Shown: positions 41,663-50,544 of the stretch, piece by piece | Layout of the letters: every line of letters begins with the position of its first letter | Numbering within the stretch: position 1 is the stretch's first letter | Assembly (NCBI GenBank): GCA_022842065.1 | Contig: JALHQH010000013.1 | Location: 124,001 to 188,000 of the forward strand | Source: Caldilineaceae bacterium | GTDB lineage: Bacteria > Chloroflexota > Anaerolineae > Caldilineales > Caldilineaceae | DNA length: 64,000 nt | Direction: 5' to 3' | The notes under the pieces: model-generated | Told to the model about the DNA's origin: nothing | Databases searched by the model: none | Seen by the model: the letters and a program-made list of their open reading frames with translations, nothing else | Translations under genes and position numbers: made by a program

Positions 41663-44050
41663 ATGACACTCGCACCTCGTTGGCGCAAGGTGTTGCGCGA
41701 TGTGTTGGGGTACAAGACGCGTACTGTGTTGGTCGTGTTGTCGATTGCCGTTGGGGTAGCCGCGATTGGGATGGTCACTGGCTCGCATGTGGTGATGTCG
41801 CAGGATCTGCCCACTGGCTATGCCCAGATCAACCCGCTGCACGCTCAATTGGTGCTTTCGGATTTTGACCAGGAATTGGTTGACGCGGTCGCTCGTATGC
41901 CTGAAGTGGCCGAGGCCGAAGGGCGCCGTCGTGAGAGCGTGCAAGTGCTGGTTGGTCCGGACCAGTGGAAAAATCTATCTCTCACTGCCATTGACGATTT
42001 TGACGCGATGCAGCTCAACAAAGTGCTGCCAATCAGTGGTGCGTGGCCACCGGCTAAACGGGAGCTGTTGATTGAGCGCTCTTCACTCTCATTGCTCAAT
42101 GTGCAGGCGGGTGATCTAATTACCGTCAAGCTGCCCGGTGGCAGCGAACGCCAGTTGCGCGTGGCTGGCTTTGCCCACGATCTCACCCAGATCTCCGCCC
42201 AATTTACCGGCGAAGCCAATGGCTACATCACCCTCGATACGCTGGAGTGGCTGAATTGGCCGCGCGCCTTTAGTAATCTCAACTTCACGGTGGCGGAAAA
42301 TGCCGATGATAAGGCCCACATCCAGGCCGTGACCGATCTGGTCCAAAAGCAACTGGAAAAGGGCGGCTATACGGTCTTCTGGTCCTTTGTGCCGGAGCCA
42401 GGCCAGCATGAGTTTGAACAGTTCCTGACCCCCATGCTGCTGATCTTTGGGGTATTGGGCGTGATGTCGCTGCTCCTGAGTTCTTTTCTCGTCGTCAACA
42501 TTATCTCTGCGATCCTCGCTCAACAGATCCGCCAGATCGGGGTGATGAAGACCATTGGTGCCCGCAGCGGCCAGATCGTCGGCATGTACCTGGTGACGAC
42601 CATGATCTTCAGCGTGTTGGCCTTGATCGTGGCGATCCCACTGGGTTGGCTGGGCATGCGCGCCAATACCAACTTTATGGCCGGCCTGATGAATTTCGAC
42701 ATTCTCACCAAAGGAGTTCCGCTGCCAGTGTTGGCCTTGGAAATTGGCGTTGGTCTGCTCGTACCCCTGTTGGCGGCGCTTTATCCCATCGTGCGTGGCA
42801 CGCGCATCACCGTGCGCGAGGCGATCAGCGATTATGGACTGGGCAAAGGCCAATTCGGCAAAAGCTGGATCGACCGGCTGCTGGAACAGGTACGCGGGCT
42901 TTCACGGCCCATGCTGATCTCGCTGCGCAACACCTTTCGGCGCAAAGGGCGGCTCGCGTTGACGCTGACAACCCTCACCTTAGCCAGCGCGATTTTTATT
43001 AGCGTCTTTACCGTGCGCGCCTCGTTGCTGCTCACCCTGGATGACGCACTCAACTACTGGAACTATGACATTGGCGTCAACCTCAGCCGCCCCTATCGCG
43101 TAGACCAGATGGAGCGCGAGGCGTTGAACGTGCCCGGGATCGTCGCCGCCGAAAGTTGGGGTTTCTGGGGGGCGCGCCGTATTCGCCCTGGTGATGTTGA
43201 CGGTTCTGAGATCCTGCTGATTGCACCGCAGCCCAATTCGCAAATGATCCGCCCCGTGCTGTTAGAGGGCCGTTGGCTCTTACCGGACGATGAGAGCGCG
43301 GTCGTGGTCAATACCGAGGTACTCAAAGAAGAGCCGGATCTAGCGGTTGGGGGCACGCTTGTGCTCGACATTGATGGGCGCAAGGAGAGCTGGACGGTGG
43401 TCGGGATTGTGCGCGGGGTGCTTTCCGGCCCCTTTATTTACGCCAACTACCCCTACTTTGCCCAGGTGACCCGCACGGTGGGCCGCGCCAGCACATTGCA
43501 GGTGATTACCACCGAGCATGATGCCCTCACCCAAGAGCAGGTGGCCAAACGGCTGGACGATCACTTCAAACGGCTGGGGTTAACGATCAGCTCCTCACAG
43601 ACCACCAGCTTGATCCGTGAGCAGGTGGTGACGCAGTTCAATGTAATTATTGTCATTCTCAGTGTGATGGCGCTGCTCTTGGCCGTGGTCGGTGGCCTGG
43701 GCTTGATGGGCACCATGAGTATCAACGTGCTGGAACGGCGCCGCGAGATCGGCGTCATGCGCGCGATTGGGGCCGGCAATCGCGCCGTGCTCTCGATTGT
43801 GATTGTGGAAGGGCTGTTGATCGGTGCGTGCAGTTGGCTGCTGGGCGTCCTCCTCGCCCTGCCCCTGAGCAAAGCGCTCAGCGACGCCGTGGGGGCCGGC
43901 TTTATCCAAGCTGCCCTGAGTTATCGCTTTTCAACCAGCGGTGCCGTGCTTTGGCTGGCCGTGATCTTGGTGATCGCCGCCGTCGCCAGCCTCTTACCGG
44001 CCCGCAGCGCCTCACGCATCACCGTGCGCGAGGTGCTGGCGTATGAGTAA
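41663..44050 (+). CDS. FtsX-type ABC permease, MacB-like, two permease units
   Basis: Of the paired ATGs at 41660 and 41663, the second has the better distance to GGGAGG (41652-41657). The frame runs on upstream only through the heptamer array. 795 aa. Membrane helix near residue 25, an extracytoplasmic MacB-like domain (~50-260), three helices with the FtsX pattern (~280-410), a second extracytoplasmic domain (~450-660) and a final three-helix FtsX unit ending PARSASRITVREVLAYE. MacB-type transporters work as mechanotransmitters pushing substrates from the outer face rather than moving them through the membrane. Substrate unknown. Confidence 0.93.
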   Translation: MTLAPRWRKVLRDVLGYKTRTVLVVLSIAVGVAAIGMVTGSHVVMSQDLPTGYAQINPLHAQLVLSDFDQELVDAVARMPEVAEAEGRRRESVQVLVGPDQWKNLSLTAIDDFDAMQLNKVLPISGAWPPAKRELLIERSSLSLLNVQAGDLITVKLPGGSERQLRVAGFAHDLTQISAQFTGEANGYITLDTLEWLNWPRAFSNLNFTVAENADDKAHIQAVTDLVQKQLEKGGYTVFWSFVPEPGQHEFEQFLTPMLLIFGVLGVMSLLLSSFLVVNIISAILAQQIRQIGVMKTIGARSGQIVGMYLVTTMIFSVLALIVAIPLGWLGMRANTNFMAGLMNFDILTKGVPLPVLALEIGVGLLVPLLAALYPIVRGTRITVREAISDYGLGKGQFGKSWIDRLLEQVRGLSRPMLISLRNTFRRKGRLALTLTTLTLASAIFISVFTVRASLLLTLDDALNYWNYDIGVNLSRPYRVDQMEREALNVPGIVAAESWGFWGARRIRPGDVDGSEILLIAPQPNSQMIRPVLLEGRWLLPDDESAVVVNTEVLKEEPDLAVGGTLVLDIDGRKESWTVVGIVRGVLSGPFIYANYPYFAQVTRTVGRASTLQVITTEHDALTQEQVAKRLDDHFKRLGLTISSSQTTSLIREQVVTQFNVIIVILSVMALLLAVVGGLGLMGTMSINVLERRREIGVMRAIGAGNRAVLSIVIVEGLLIGACSWLLGVLLALPLSKALSDAVGAGFIQAALSYRFSTSGAVLWLAVILVIAAVASLLPARSASRITVREVLAYE

Positions 44051-44063
44051 TGTGGTGGGAATT

Positions 44064-44176
44064 TAGTAAATCAGTAAATCGGTAGATAAGTAAATCAGTA
44101 AATCGGTAGAACAGGAGGTAAGTAAATCAGTAGATCGGTACCCTACCTACCGATTTACCGATTTACCGATTTACCT
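44064..44176. repeat. Inverted octamer array between permease and fusion-protein genes
   Basis: Several AGTAAATC/GGTAGATC-like units (44064-44140) are followed by three CGATTTAC units in inverse orientation (to 44176). The layout mirrors the heptamer array one gene earlier, with a different unit. Confidence 0.75.
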
Positions 44177-44196
44177 ATGAAACAAAAGGAACAACC

Positions 44197-45507
44197 ATGC
44201 GCAGATGGCTAATCATCATCATTATCCTCGCCGTCATCGGGGGTGGGGGCTACTATTATTTGCAGACGCAGGGCCTGTTGCCGGCGGGGGCCGGGGCTGC
44301 GGCCACCCCAACCCCGGAGCCGACCTTGCCCGCCGTTGCCGCCACCAGTCGGGTCGTCGCCGAGGCGGTGGTGCTGCCCAAAAATTCGGCCAACCTGAGT
44401 TTGGCAGCGAGCGGCATTGTCGCCGAAGTGCTGGTGCAAGAAGGGGATGAAGTCGCTGCCGGTGCGGTGCTGGCGCGCCTGGATAACAAGCGCCAGGTGG
44501 TGGCAATTGCCCAAGCCCAGGCGCGGCTGGAGAATCTACAGGCTGCCCTGGCCGAGTTAGAGGCTGGCCCGCGCCCCGAAGATCTGGCCGAAGCGGAAGC
44601 GTCCGTCGAAATCGCGCAGGCGCAACTCGGCAAACTCACTGACGACGTGCGCCAAGCCAACGTCGTGGCCGCGCAGTCCGAGTTGAACGCCGCACAGACT
44701 GGGCTGCAAGAATTACGCAACGGCCCGCGTGAAGGAGAGCTGATTAACGCCCGTGCTGAACTGGCCGATGCCGAAGCCGTGTTGAACCAGGCGCGCTCCG
44801 CCTATAACGCCGTGAAGTGGCGCAACGACTTGGGCGCGCTGCCCGAATCGGCTGCCATGCAGCGTGCCACCAACGGCTATGAGGCCGCCCAGGCCCGTTA
44901 CGATCTGCTCGCGGCTGGGGCCAATCCCGACGAGATCGCCGATGCCCAGGCGCGGGTCCAACAGGCGCTGGCCACCTTGGATCGCGAACGGCAGCCGGGC
45001 TCACCGGGCGATATCAACGCCGCGCAGGCGGAAGTGCGCCGCGCCGAAGCCCAGTTGGCCAAGATTCAAGCTGGTACGCGCCCGGAAGCGATTGCCGCGG
45101 CCCAAGCCCAGGTCCGCGAAGCCGAGACCGCACTCATGCAGGAGCAACTGCTGCTCGCCGACACCGAATTGCGCGCACCCTTTGCCGGTTCCATTGCCTC
45201 GCTCACCCTCAAACTTGGCGAACAGGTCACCGCCGGGACACCCGTCGTCCAACTCGCCGACCTGAGCAGTTGGGAGATCCATACCGAGGATCTGACTGAA
45301 CTGAGCGTGGTTAACGTCACCGTGGGACAGACCGTCGAACTCACCTTCGACGCCCTCCCCGACCTCACTTTGCCCGGCATCGTCGCCCGCATCAAACCCC
45401 TCGGTGAAAACAAACAGGGGGACATTACCTACACCGTCATCATCGAACCCCAGGCCAGCGATCCACGCCTACGCTGGAACATGACCGCGGTGGCGACGTT
45501 GGAATAA
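44197..45507 (+). CDS. HlyD/MacA-like membrane fusion protein
   Basis: 436 aa. One N-terminal membrane helix (LIIIIILAVIGGGGYYY), a Pro/Thr linker, a biotinyl-lipoyl half-domain (GIVAEVLVQEGDEVAAGAVLARLD), a long Ala/Glu-rich coiled-coil hairpin (~100-310), then the second lipoyl half (APFAGSIASLTLKLGEQVTAGTPVVQLAD) and a beta-barrel domain. This is the adaptor of the MacAB-like exporter made with the two upstream genes. AAAAGGA precedes the ATG. Confidence 0.93.
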   Translation: MRRWLIIIIILAVIGGGGYYYLQTQGLLPAGAGAAATPTPEPTLPAVAATSRVVAEAVVLPKNSANLSLAASGIVAEVLVQEGDEVAAGAVLARLDNKRQVVAIAQAQARLENLQAALAELEAGPRPEDLAEAEASVEIAQAQLGKLTDDVRQANVVAAQSELNAAQTGLQELRNGPREGELINARAELADAEAVLNQARSAYNAVKWRNDLGALPESAAMQRATNGYEAAQARYDLLAAGANPDEIADAQARVQQALATLDRERQPGSPGDINAAQAEVRRAEAQLAKIQAGTRPEAIAAAQAQVREAETALMQEQLLLADTELRAPFAGSIASLTLKLGEQVTAGTPVVQLADLSSWEIHTEDLTELSVVNVTVGQTVELTFDALPDLTLPGIVARIKPLGENKQGDITYTVIIEPQASDPRLRWNMTAVATLE

Positions 45508-45525
45508 AAATAGAACGCGGTGGTT

Positions 45526-45592
45526 GAGCGTAGGCTGAGCTTGTCGAAGCCGAAGCGGCCCGCTTCGGCTTCGACAAGCTCAGCCTACGCTC
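45526..45592. terminator. 32-bp perfect hairpin, GGCTGAGCTTGTCGAAGCC REP type
   Basis: Arms 45526-45557 and 45561-45592 match exactly with a 3-nt loop. The sequence GGCTGAGCTTGTCGAAGCC is of a repetitive palindrome type common in many bacterial genomes. It lies 18 nt after the fusion-protein stop, so it may also end transcription. Confidence 0.8.
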
Positions 45593-45646
45593 GCTTACCT
45601 GCTTTATTTGCCTAATCGTTCGACTGATCTCACGCTAAAATCCGCG

Positions 45647-45675
45647 TTCGATTTTCCACATAGCTGTGCTATAAT
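45647..45675 (+). promoter_or_regulatory. Sigma-70-like promoter before the TIR-EAD gene
   Basis: TTCGAT, 17 nt, TATAAT; AGGAG at 45743-45747 and ATG at 45755 follow. Confidence 0.55.
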
Positions 45676-45754
45676 CGCCATTACATTCGACATCCCTATC
45701 CAGGCGAGGCCGCCCCCGCGTCGCGGCTCTCCCTTACCGTAGAGGAGCACCGCG

Positions 45755-46351
45755 ATGGCACAGCCAACCCAACCATTTGCCTATGACGTTTTTATCTCCT
45801 ACAGTTCCCAAGATAAAACTTGGGTGCGCGGCGAGCTGTTGACCGCACTCGATACATTGCAGACCCTCGACCCCGGCCAACCAGCAGCGGCGTGGCTTTA
45901 TTCGGCTTACAGCTTATTCAATCCTCTTTTGCCCAGAAGGACAGCGTTGCTAATGTCCACACCACAAGCAATGTATCGATTAACGGTCGTTCTAGCCGAA
46001 CTTTATCCCGACAAGGCCAGTGCCATCCGTGTGGCAGAAAGCGCCGCCTTGCCAACTGCGCTGGTGGCGCTAAATGACCGCGCCATCGACAACTGGCACG
46101 CCATCCTGCAAGAAGCCGCGAAACAGGATCGACTGGCACCGTTGGTGGCGGTGGTGCATGAAGAATATGGGGCAAGTCCCCAATGGCGCGCCGTTATGCT
46201 CCAGTTACAGGGCTGGCCGGCACTATTAGCCACGCTGGCTGTCACGGGGCAGCCAGCAACTCACTCAGCACCGGGCTGGACTTGTTGTAATTTGTGTTGT
46301 CGTGTTGGCGATCGTTGTGGTGTGGGTCAATCGCCTGTGGACAGTGCCTAA
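45755..46351 (+). pseudogene. TIR-EAD1 gene fragment, 5' part of a broken TIR-EAD-TPR gene
   Basis: The ATG at 45755 is well placed behind AGGAG. Residues 8-28 (FAYDVFISYSSQDKTWVRGEL) are the first strand and helix of a TIR domain, but the rest of the ~130-residue domain is missing and replaced by ~40 unrelated residues. Residues ~73-142 (YRLTVVLAELYPDKASAIRV, then DNWHAILQEAAKQ, LAPLVAVVHEEYG) match the effector-associated domain EAD1, which couples effectors to repeat sensors in bacterial conflict systems. After LLATLAVTG the frame turns to a Cys-rich nonsense tail; the true continuation is in the +1 frame (46249-46547). An internal deletion plus a frameshift mark it as inactive, unless assembly errors are to blame. 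Confidence 0.6.
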
Positions 46352-46547
46352 CGAACAACCGACGCCAAGCCCCACCGCCATCATAACAATGGCTGCGCCA
46401 ACGCCACAAGCTACGCCGGCTAGTTTTACTTATGGTGTCACCGTACGTGACGCCGTCGGTCACCCCATTGCAAACGCACATGTTCTGATCGAACTGGAAG
46501 ATGGGAAATCGCCCCAGGATGGCTATACGGACAGCCGGCCCGCCTGA
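46249..46547 (+). pseudogene. Middle fragment: membrane helix and start of a carboxypeptidase-like regulatory domain
   Basis: Read in the next frame after the upstream fragment, it encodes a membrane helix (LVVICVVVLAIVVVWVNRLW), a Pro/Thr linker and VTVRDAVGHPIANAHVLIEL, the first strands of a CarboxypepD-regulatory-like domain, ending at a stop at 46545-46547. The second half of that domain (ARLIVEASGFRAHRQEIDL) continues in the frame of the 46550 gene. It therefore joins the two neighbours into one former gene. Confidence 0.6.
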
Positions 46548-46549
46548 TT

Positions 46550-48325
46550 GTGGAAGCAAGTGGCTTCCGCGCCCACCGTCAAGAGATTGACTTGCGCAGC
46601 ACACAACTGCCCAAGCTCATCATCTTGCAACGCATTGCGCCGCCTACGCCATCGCCTACGCTTTTTCCGCCCGCCGCCGAAGGCGAGACATTGGTCGTTG
46701 TTGCCGACTTTCTAGACCAGTTGGGCAATGATCCCGACCGCTTTACCCAGAATTTGGTCGATGAGATTCGTACAACGCTGGCCGACTATGCGGACATTCG
46801 CATTGAACGGCTGCTGCGGGCGATTCCCAGCGAACGCGGCAGTGAAATCGCGATGCAGATTGGCGAAGGCACCGACATCAACGCCAGCATTGTGATCTGG
46901 GGCGATTATGTGGGCACCGATCGCGAGCCACAGGCCCATCTTCATTTTGAGATTGTGAAGCCGGTCAGCCAGTATCTGAACCACAACTTTACTGAAGGCT
47001 ATGGCCCTGTCCAAATTGCCGAACAGCCTTCCATGTTTGATTTTACTGTTTCCATCGGCACACAACTAGGGCAAGTCACCGCCTTTATTGCCGGAGTCAC
47101 GCTCTTTAATGCCGGCGAACATCTGGCCGCCGAACCACTCTTTACAACCGCCATTCCCGTCGCCGATCAACCGCTGGCCGTCGATTTTGCACGTGTGCTA
47201 CGTTATTACAGGGGAACGAACTTTTTGAATCTGGGACGTCTTGGAGATGCTAAATCGGATCTTGATGTACTCAAGCCTGGCCTAGAACTCACAAGCGGAA
47301 CAACTGATGATTTGGACTTACCAATCCTTAACAACATAGGTCGAGTTTATGCTGCTCTGGGCGAACACCAAAATGCCTTAATGTACTATGAGCAGGTACT
47401 CGGACTCATAAACGAGCACGACAACAAAGTAGGCGAAGCTATCATCCGCAACAACATAGGGTACACCTATGCAACTCTGGGCGAAAAGCAACAGGCACTT
47501 GACTACTATACTCAAGCACTGACCATACATGAAACGATAAATGACAAAGATGGCGAAGCCATCACCCGTAATAATATAGGTAATATATTGGATGAGCAAG
47601 GTGACAAGCAGCAGGCACTAGAGTATTACACTCATTCTCTATCACTATTTCAGAGTGTAAACAACAAAGCGGGCGAAGCCGCCGCCCTCAACAACATCGG
47701 TAGCATCTATTCTGATCTCGGTGATGCTAATCAAGCGCTAGAACATTATTCAAAGGCGCAGCCTTTATTTGAAGCTATCGGTTATCTACCGGGCGAAGCC
47801 GCTACTTTCAATAACATCGGCCATGCTTTTGCTGCAATCGGCGAGCAACAGAAGGCCCTCGACAATTACGAACAGGCACTTTCACTGATGAGCCAGATTC
47901 CTGATATAGCTGGTCAGGCAAGTACCCGAATTAACATAGGTGTTGTGTATTATACTTTAGATGACAAAGAAAAGGCAGTGGAGTATTTTGAGCAAGCACG
48001 GTTGCTCTTGCAGAGGGTTAATTACAAAGACGGTGAAGTAATGCTTCTCAACAACATTGGTGCTATTAATGCAGAATTGGGGGAGCAGCAGCAGGCGTTG
48101 GAAAACTATACTGAAGCGTTAGAAATATTGCAAGGGTTAGATGATGACTGGAATCAAGTAATGGTACTTGACAATATCGGTAATTTGCATCGACAAGAAG
48201 GCGATCTTGATGCCGCTGCCGAATCCCTCGAAACCGCCATCGCCCTCGCCACCGAGCTCAACCATCCTGACCTGCCCGACCTCCAGGCCCTGTTGGCGCA
48301 GGTCAACGCACAGCGTGGGGAGTAG
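46550..48325 (+). CDS. Tetratricopeptide-repeat protein, 3' part of the broken TIR-EAD-TPR gene
   Basis: 591 aa from a GTG with no ribosome-binding site. Residues 1-20 finish the regulatory beta domain begun upstream. Residues ~50-215 form an unrecognised alpha/beta domain (ETLVVVADFLDQLGNDPDRF). Residues ~225-590 hold about nine 40-residue TPRs of the NNIGxxYxxLGxxQQALxYY type. The central part is AT-richer than its surroundings and codon use changes there, which suggests recent repeat expansion or acquisition. It may still be translated alone, but more likely it is the 3' piece of a decayed sensor-effector gene. Confidence 0.65.
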   Translation: MEASGFRAHRQEIDLRSTQLPKLIILQRIAPPTPSPTLFPPAAEGETLVVVADFLDQLGNDPDRFTQNLVDEIRTTLADYADIRIERLLRAIPSERGSEIAMQIGEGTDINASIVIWGDYVGTDREPQAHLHFEIVKPVSQYLNHNFTEGYGPVQIAEQPSMFDFTVSIGTQLGQVTAFIAGVTLFNAGEHLAAEPLFTTAIPVADQPLAVDFARVLRYYRGTNFLNLGRLGDAKSDLDVLKPGLELTSGTTDDLDLPILNNIGRVYAALGEHQNALMYYEQVLGLINEHDNKVGEAIIRNNIGYTYATLGEKQQALDYYTQALTIHETINDKDGEAITRNNIGNILDEQGDKQQALEYYTHSLSLFQSVNNKAGEAAALNNIGSIYSDLGDANQALEHYSKAQPLFEAIGYLPGEAATFNNIGHAFAAIGEQQKALDNYEQALSLMSQIPDIAGQASTRINIGVVYYTLDDKEKAVEYFEQARLLLQRVNYKDGEVMLLNNIGAINAELGEQQQALENYTEALEILQGLDDDWNQVMVLDNIGNLHRQEGDLDAAAESLETAIALATELNHPDLPDLQALLAQVNAQRGE

Positions 48326-48354
48326 CTACGAGGGATTTTTGTGGATAATGGAGA

Positions 48355-48384
48355 TTGTACTGAGTTCGGTCGGCTTGGTATAAT
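48355..48384 (+). promoter_or_regulatory. Sigma-70-like promoter
   Basis: TTGTAC, 18 nt, TATAAT, 32 nt before the ATG at 48416. Confidence 0.6.
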
Positions 48385-48415
48385 GGCGGGTAAACCCATG
48401 GAGGAGCGATGGCAA

Positions 48416-49315
48416 ATGGCTGCGGAAATAGAGGAAGAACGGCAAGAGATCGATCCGGTTTTCAAGCAAATGGTGGAAGATGAATTTGCGCCTTATCCAG
48501 TGACTTGTCAGACGCAATATGAAGTAGGACGACTGCCACGCACGATTGACGCGCTCATTACCATTAGCGATGAGGTTGCGTTACAGAAAATACGCGCGGA
48601 GACCCTTTTCTCTTATTTTTTAAAAGATAACCAGTTGGAGTTTAAGGGGCGCGGTGATCGGCTAACAAAGCAAGGTTATCATACGATCCGGGGCCGGACG
48701 GAATTTTTACTGCGCGAAAAGCGTATCTCGCCTTTTGATCTAACGGTGACAATCATCAGTGCCGGCAAACCAAAGAGTGTTTTTGCCTATGCGGCAGCGT
48801 TGAAACGCCCCTTTGTGGCAATGGCGCAAAAGGGCTATTATCAGTGTGATGAGTGTCCGCCCATTTACTTGATTGTGGTCAATGAATTATCGATTATGCC
48901 ACAAAATTATCCACTGCTGGTCTTTGCCGCCAGTGAACAGAAGTTTCGTGAATTTCTAGAAGAGATAATCGCGACGGGCGAGTATACTTACATCCGCTAT
49001 GCATATGAGGTTCGTCCCCAGGTGACCAAGGAGGTCTTAACGATGGCAGGCGTTGCATCCAGATTATCACGCAAAGATTTAGAATTTATGGCAGAGGATA
49101 TCGGTCCTGAAATGATTGCTGTCATGAATCCTGAGGATATTCTTAAAGGAATGAGTGCCGAAAAACAGCAAAATCTGATTGCTTTGCTCAGTCCTCAACA
49201 GATGCTTGCCGGCATGAACATTGATGAACTAATCAGTGGGATTAGCCCGGAGCAACGGAAACGCCTCTTTGAATTGGTCTTAAAGACGTTGGCTGCCGAT
49301 TTAACTGATGAATAA
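48416..49315 (+). CDS. Uncharacterised protein, possible Rpn-like PD-(D/E)XK fold
   Basis: The ATG at 48416 is ten bases after GGAGGAG and follows a good promoter. Upstream codons back to 48341 overlap that promoter. 299 aa. RTIDALITI (near 45) and TLFSYFLKDNQLEFKGRGD (near 65-83) give the D...ExK order of restriction-like nuclease folds, as in Rpn/transposase-associated proteins, though conservation cannot be checked here. The last ~90 residues are helical with IGPEMIAVMNPEDILKGMSA-type repeats ending in LSPQQMLAGM..LISGISPEQRK. Similar tails occur in other cyanobacterial and Chloroflexota accessory proteins. Function unproven. Confidence 0.6.
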   Translation: MAAEIEEERQEIDPVFKQMVEDEFAPYPVTCQTQYEVGRLPRTIDALITISDEVALQKIRAETLFSYFLKDNQLEFKGRGDRLTKQGYHTIRGRTEFLLREKRISPFDLTVTIISAGKPKSVFAYAAALKRPFVAMAQKGYYQCDECPPIYLIVVNELSIMPQNYPLLVFAASEQKFREFLEEIIATGEYTYIRYAYEVRPQVTKEVLTMAGVASRLSRKDLEFMAEDIGPEMIAVMNPEDILKGMSAEKQQNLIALLSPQQMLAGMNIDELISGISPEQRKRLFELVLKTLAADLTDE

Positions 49316-49429
49316 ACAGGTGCGGGTGAAGAAAGCACCCACACTTGTTGTACAAGCAAGCCGGTAAACCATCGGTATCGCACATCCGATCTGATGAATT
49401 GCCCATTGCAGAGAAAGGATCCACCAGCG

Positions 49430-49642
49430 ATGAAGATTGACCGCATCACCGCAAATCTGCACATTCTCGGCGGCAAGCCGATCATTCGAGGTACGCGGTT
49501 GTCGGTCGAGTTTATTTTGGATCTGTTCGCATCCGGCCTGTCCGCAGCGGAGATTTTAGAAGATTATCCCCACATCATGGCAGAAGATCTTCATGCCTGC
49601 CTTCATGCTGTCAACCACGCAGTTGTCACAGATGAGCTATAA
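49430..49642 (+). CDS. DUF433 protein, second copy
   Basis: 70 aa from ATG 49430, AAAGGA upstream. Pattern ITANLHILGGKPIIRGTRLSVEF, LFASGLSAAEILEDYP, EDLHACL matches DUF433, with about half its residues shared with the 28528 product. No PIN/DUF5615 partner follows; the next gene encodes a DUF5678 protein. Confidence 0.88.
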   Translation: MKIDRITANLHILGGKPIIRGTRLSVEFILDLFASGLSAAEILEDYPHIMAEDLHACLHAVNHAVVTDEL

Positions 49643-49686
49643 TAGGGCATCTGCGTGCGCAAGATTTTACCGAAAGGCGGTATCGT

Positions 49687-50109
49687 GTGGATAGATTAGC
49701 CGTAACTTTGCATGATGAGACCAAGCGTAATGAATTATTGGAAGTGGTCGCTAACCTGCCTTATGTAAAGGCCGTGCAGATTGAGGTAACAGACGATCCG
49801 CTGCCTGCCCCGTCGAAGCCTAAAAATGGTCGAGACCATGCTTCCACCACTGCGCAAACCTTACCCGTTGATCCGCTGGATCAAGAGGTGACATTTTTTG
49901 AAGCGCAGCATGATCAACTGGTTGCGCAGTTCCTTGGCCAGTATATTGCCATGTATCAGGGCAAGGTGGTTGCGCATGAAGGTGACCTTGATACACTGAT
50001 CGCCAATGTGCACAAAATCCATCCTGATGTGCCTGTTCTTTTCCGGCAGGTTCAATCCACGCTGCCGCCGTTCCTCCATTTTCGCTCGCCACGGTTGGAA
50101 AAGCGCTAA
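49687..50109 (+). CDS. DUF5678-type protein
   Basis: 140 aa from a GTG with AAAGG upstream. The N-terminal ~35 residues form a small alpha/beta unit. The C-terminal half (FLGQYIAMYQGKVVAHEGDL, LIANVHKIHPDVPVLF) matches the short DUF5678 pattern. Its stop overlaps the next start (TAATG at 50107), so it is coupled to the retropepsin-like gene, a pairing that recurs in related genomes. Function unknown. Confidence 0.75.
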   Translation: MDRLAVTLHDETKRNELLEVVANLPYVKAVQIEVTDDPLPAPSKPKNGRDHASTTAQTLPVDPLDQEVTFFEAQHDQLVAQFLGQYIAMYQGKVVAHEGDLDTLIANVHKIHPDVPVLFRQVQSTLPPFLHFRSPRLEKR

Positions 50110-50501
50110 TGCCGCTGCAGCAACCATATGATCGAATTCATTACGATCCACCGGCCCCAGTCGTTGATATCATCGTCAAACCGCGACCCGCATCCAGCCG
50201 GCAGGTGGGTGAAAATGTCCGTGCCTTACTTGATTCCGGTGCCGATGCGACCATGCTCCCCGAGTCGTTGTTGGCGCGCATTGGTGCCATAAGAATCGAT
50301 AGACGACGCTCACGCGGTGTCTATGGCCAGGCGCGGATGGGAAGTGTCTATCTGGTTGATATCCAGATCGGCCGGTTGGTTCTTCCTTCGATTCGAGCGA
50401 TTGGACTGTCCGATAATGATGAACCACTCATCGGGCGCGATGTCCTCAATCACCTGATCGTTACATTGGATGGGATTGGCAGCGTAACGGAGGTCAGCTA
50501 A
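50109..50501 (+). CDS. Retropepsin-like aspartic protease
   Basis: 130 aa. ALLDSGADATMLP (about residues 39-51) carries the D-S-G-A active-site signature, and PLIGRDVLNHL near the C-terminus is the second retropepsin motif; length fits a single lobe that would act as a dimer. No signal peptide. Coupled to the DUF5678 gene. Substrate unknown. Confidence 0.82.
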   Translation: MPLQQPYDRIHYDPPAPVVDIIVKPRPASSRQVGENVRALLDSGADATMLPESLLARIGAIRIDRRRSRGVYGQARMGSVYLVDIQIGRLVLPSIRAIGLSDNDEPLIGRDVLNHLIVTLDGIGSVTEVS

Positions 50502-50544
50502 TGTGTGTGGTGGCAAATGTCAAGCCCGCTCATTGAAAAGGCCA

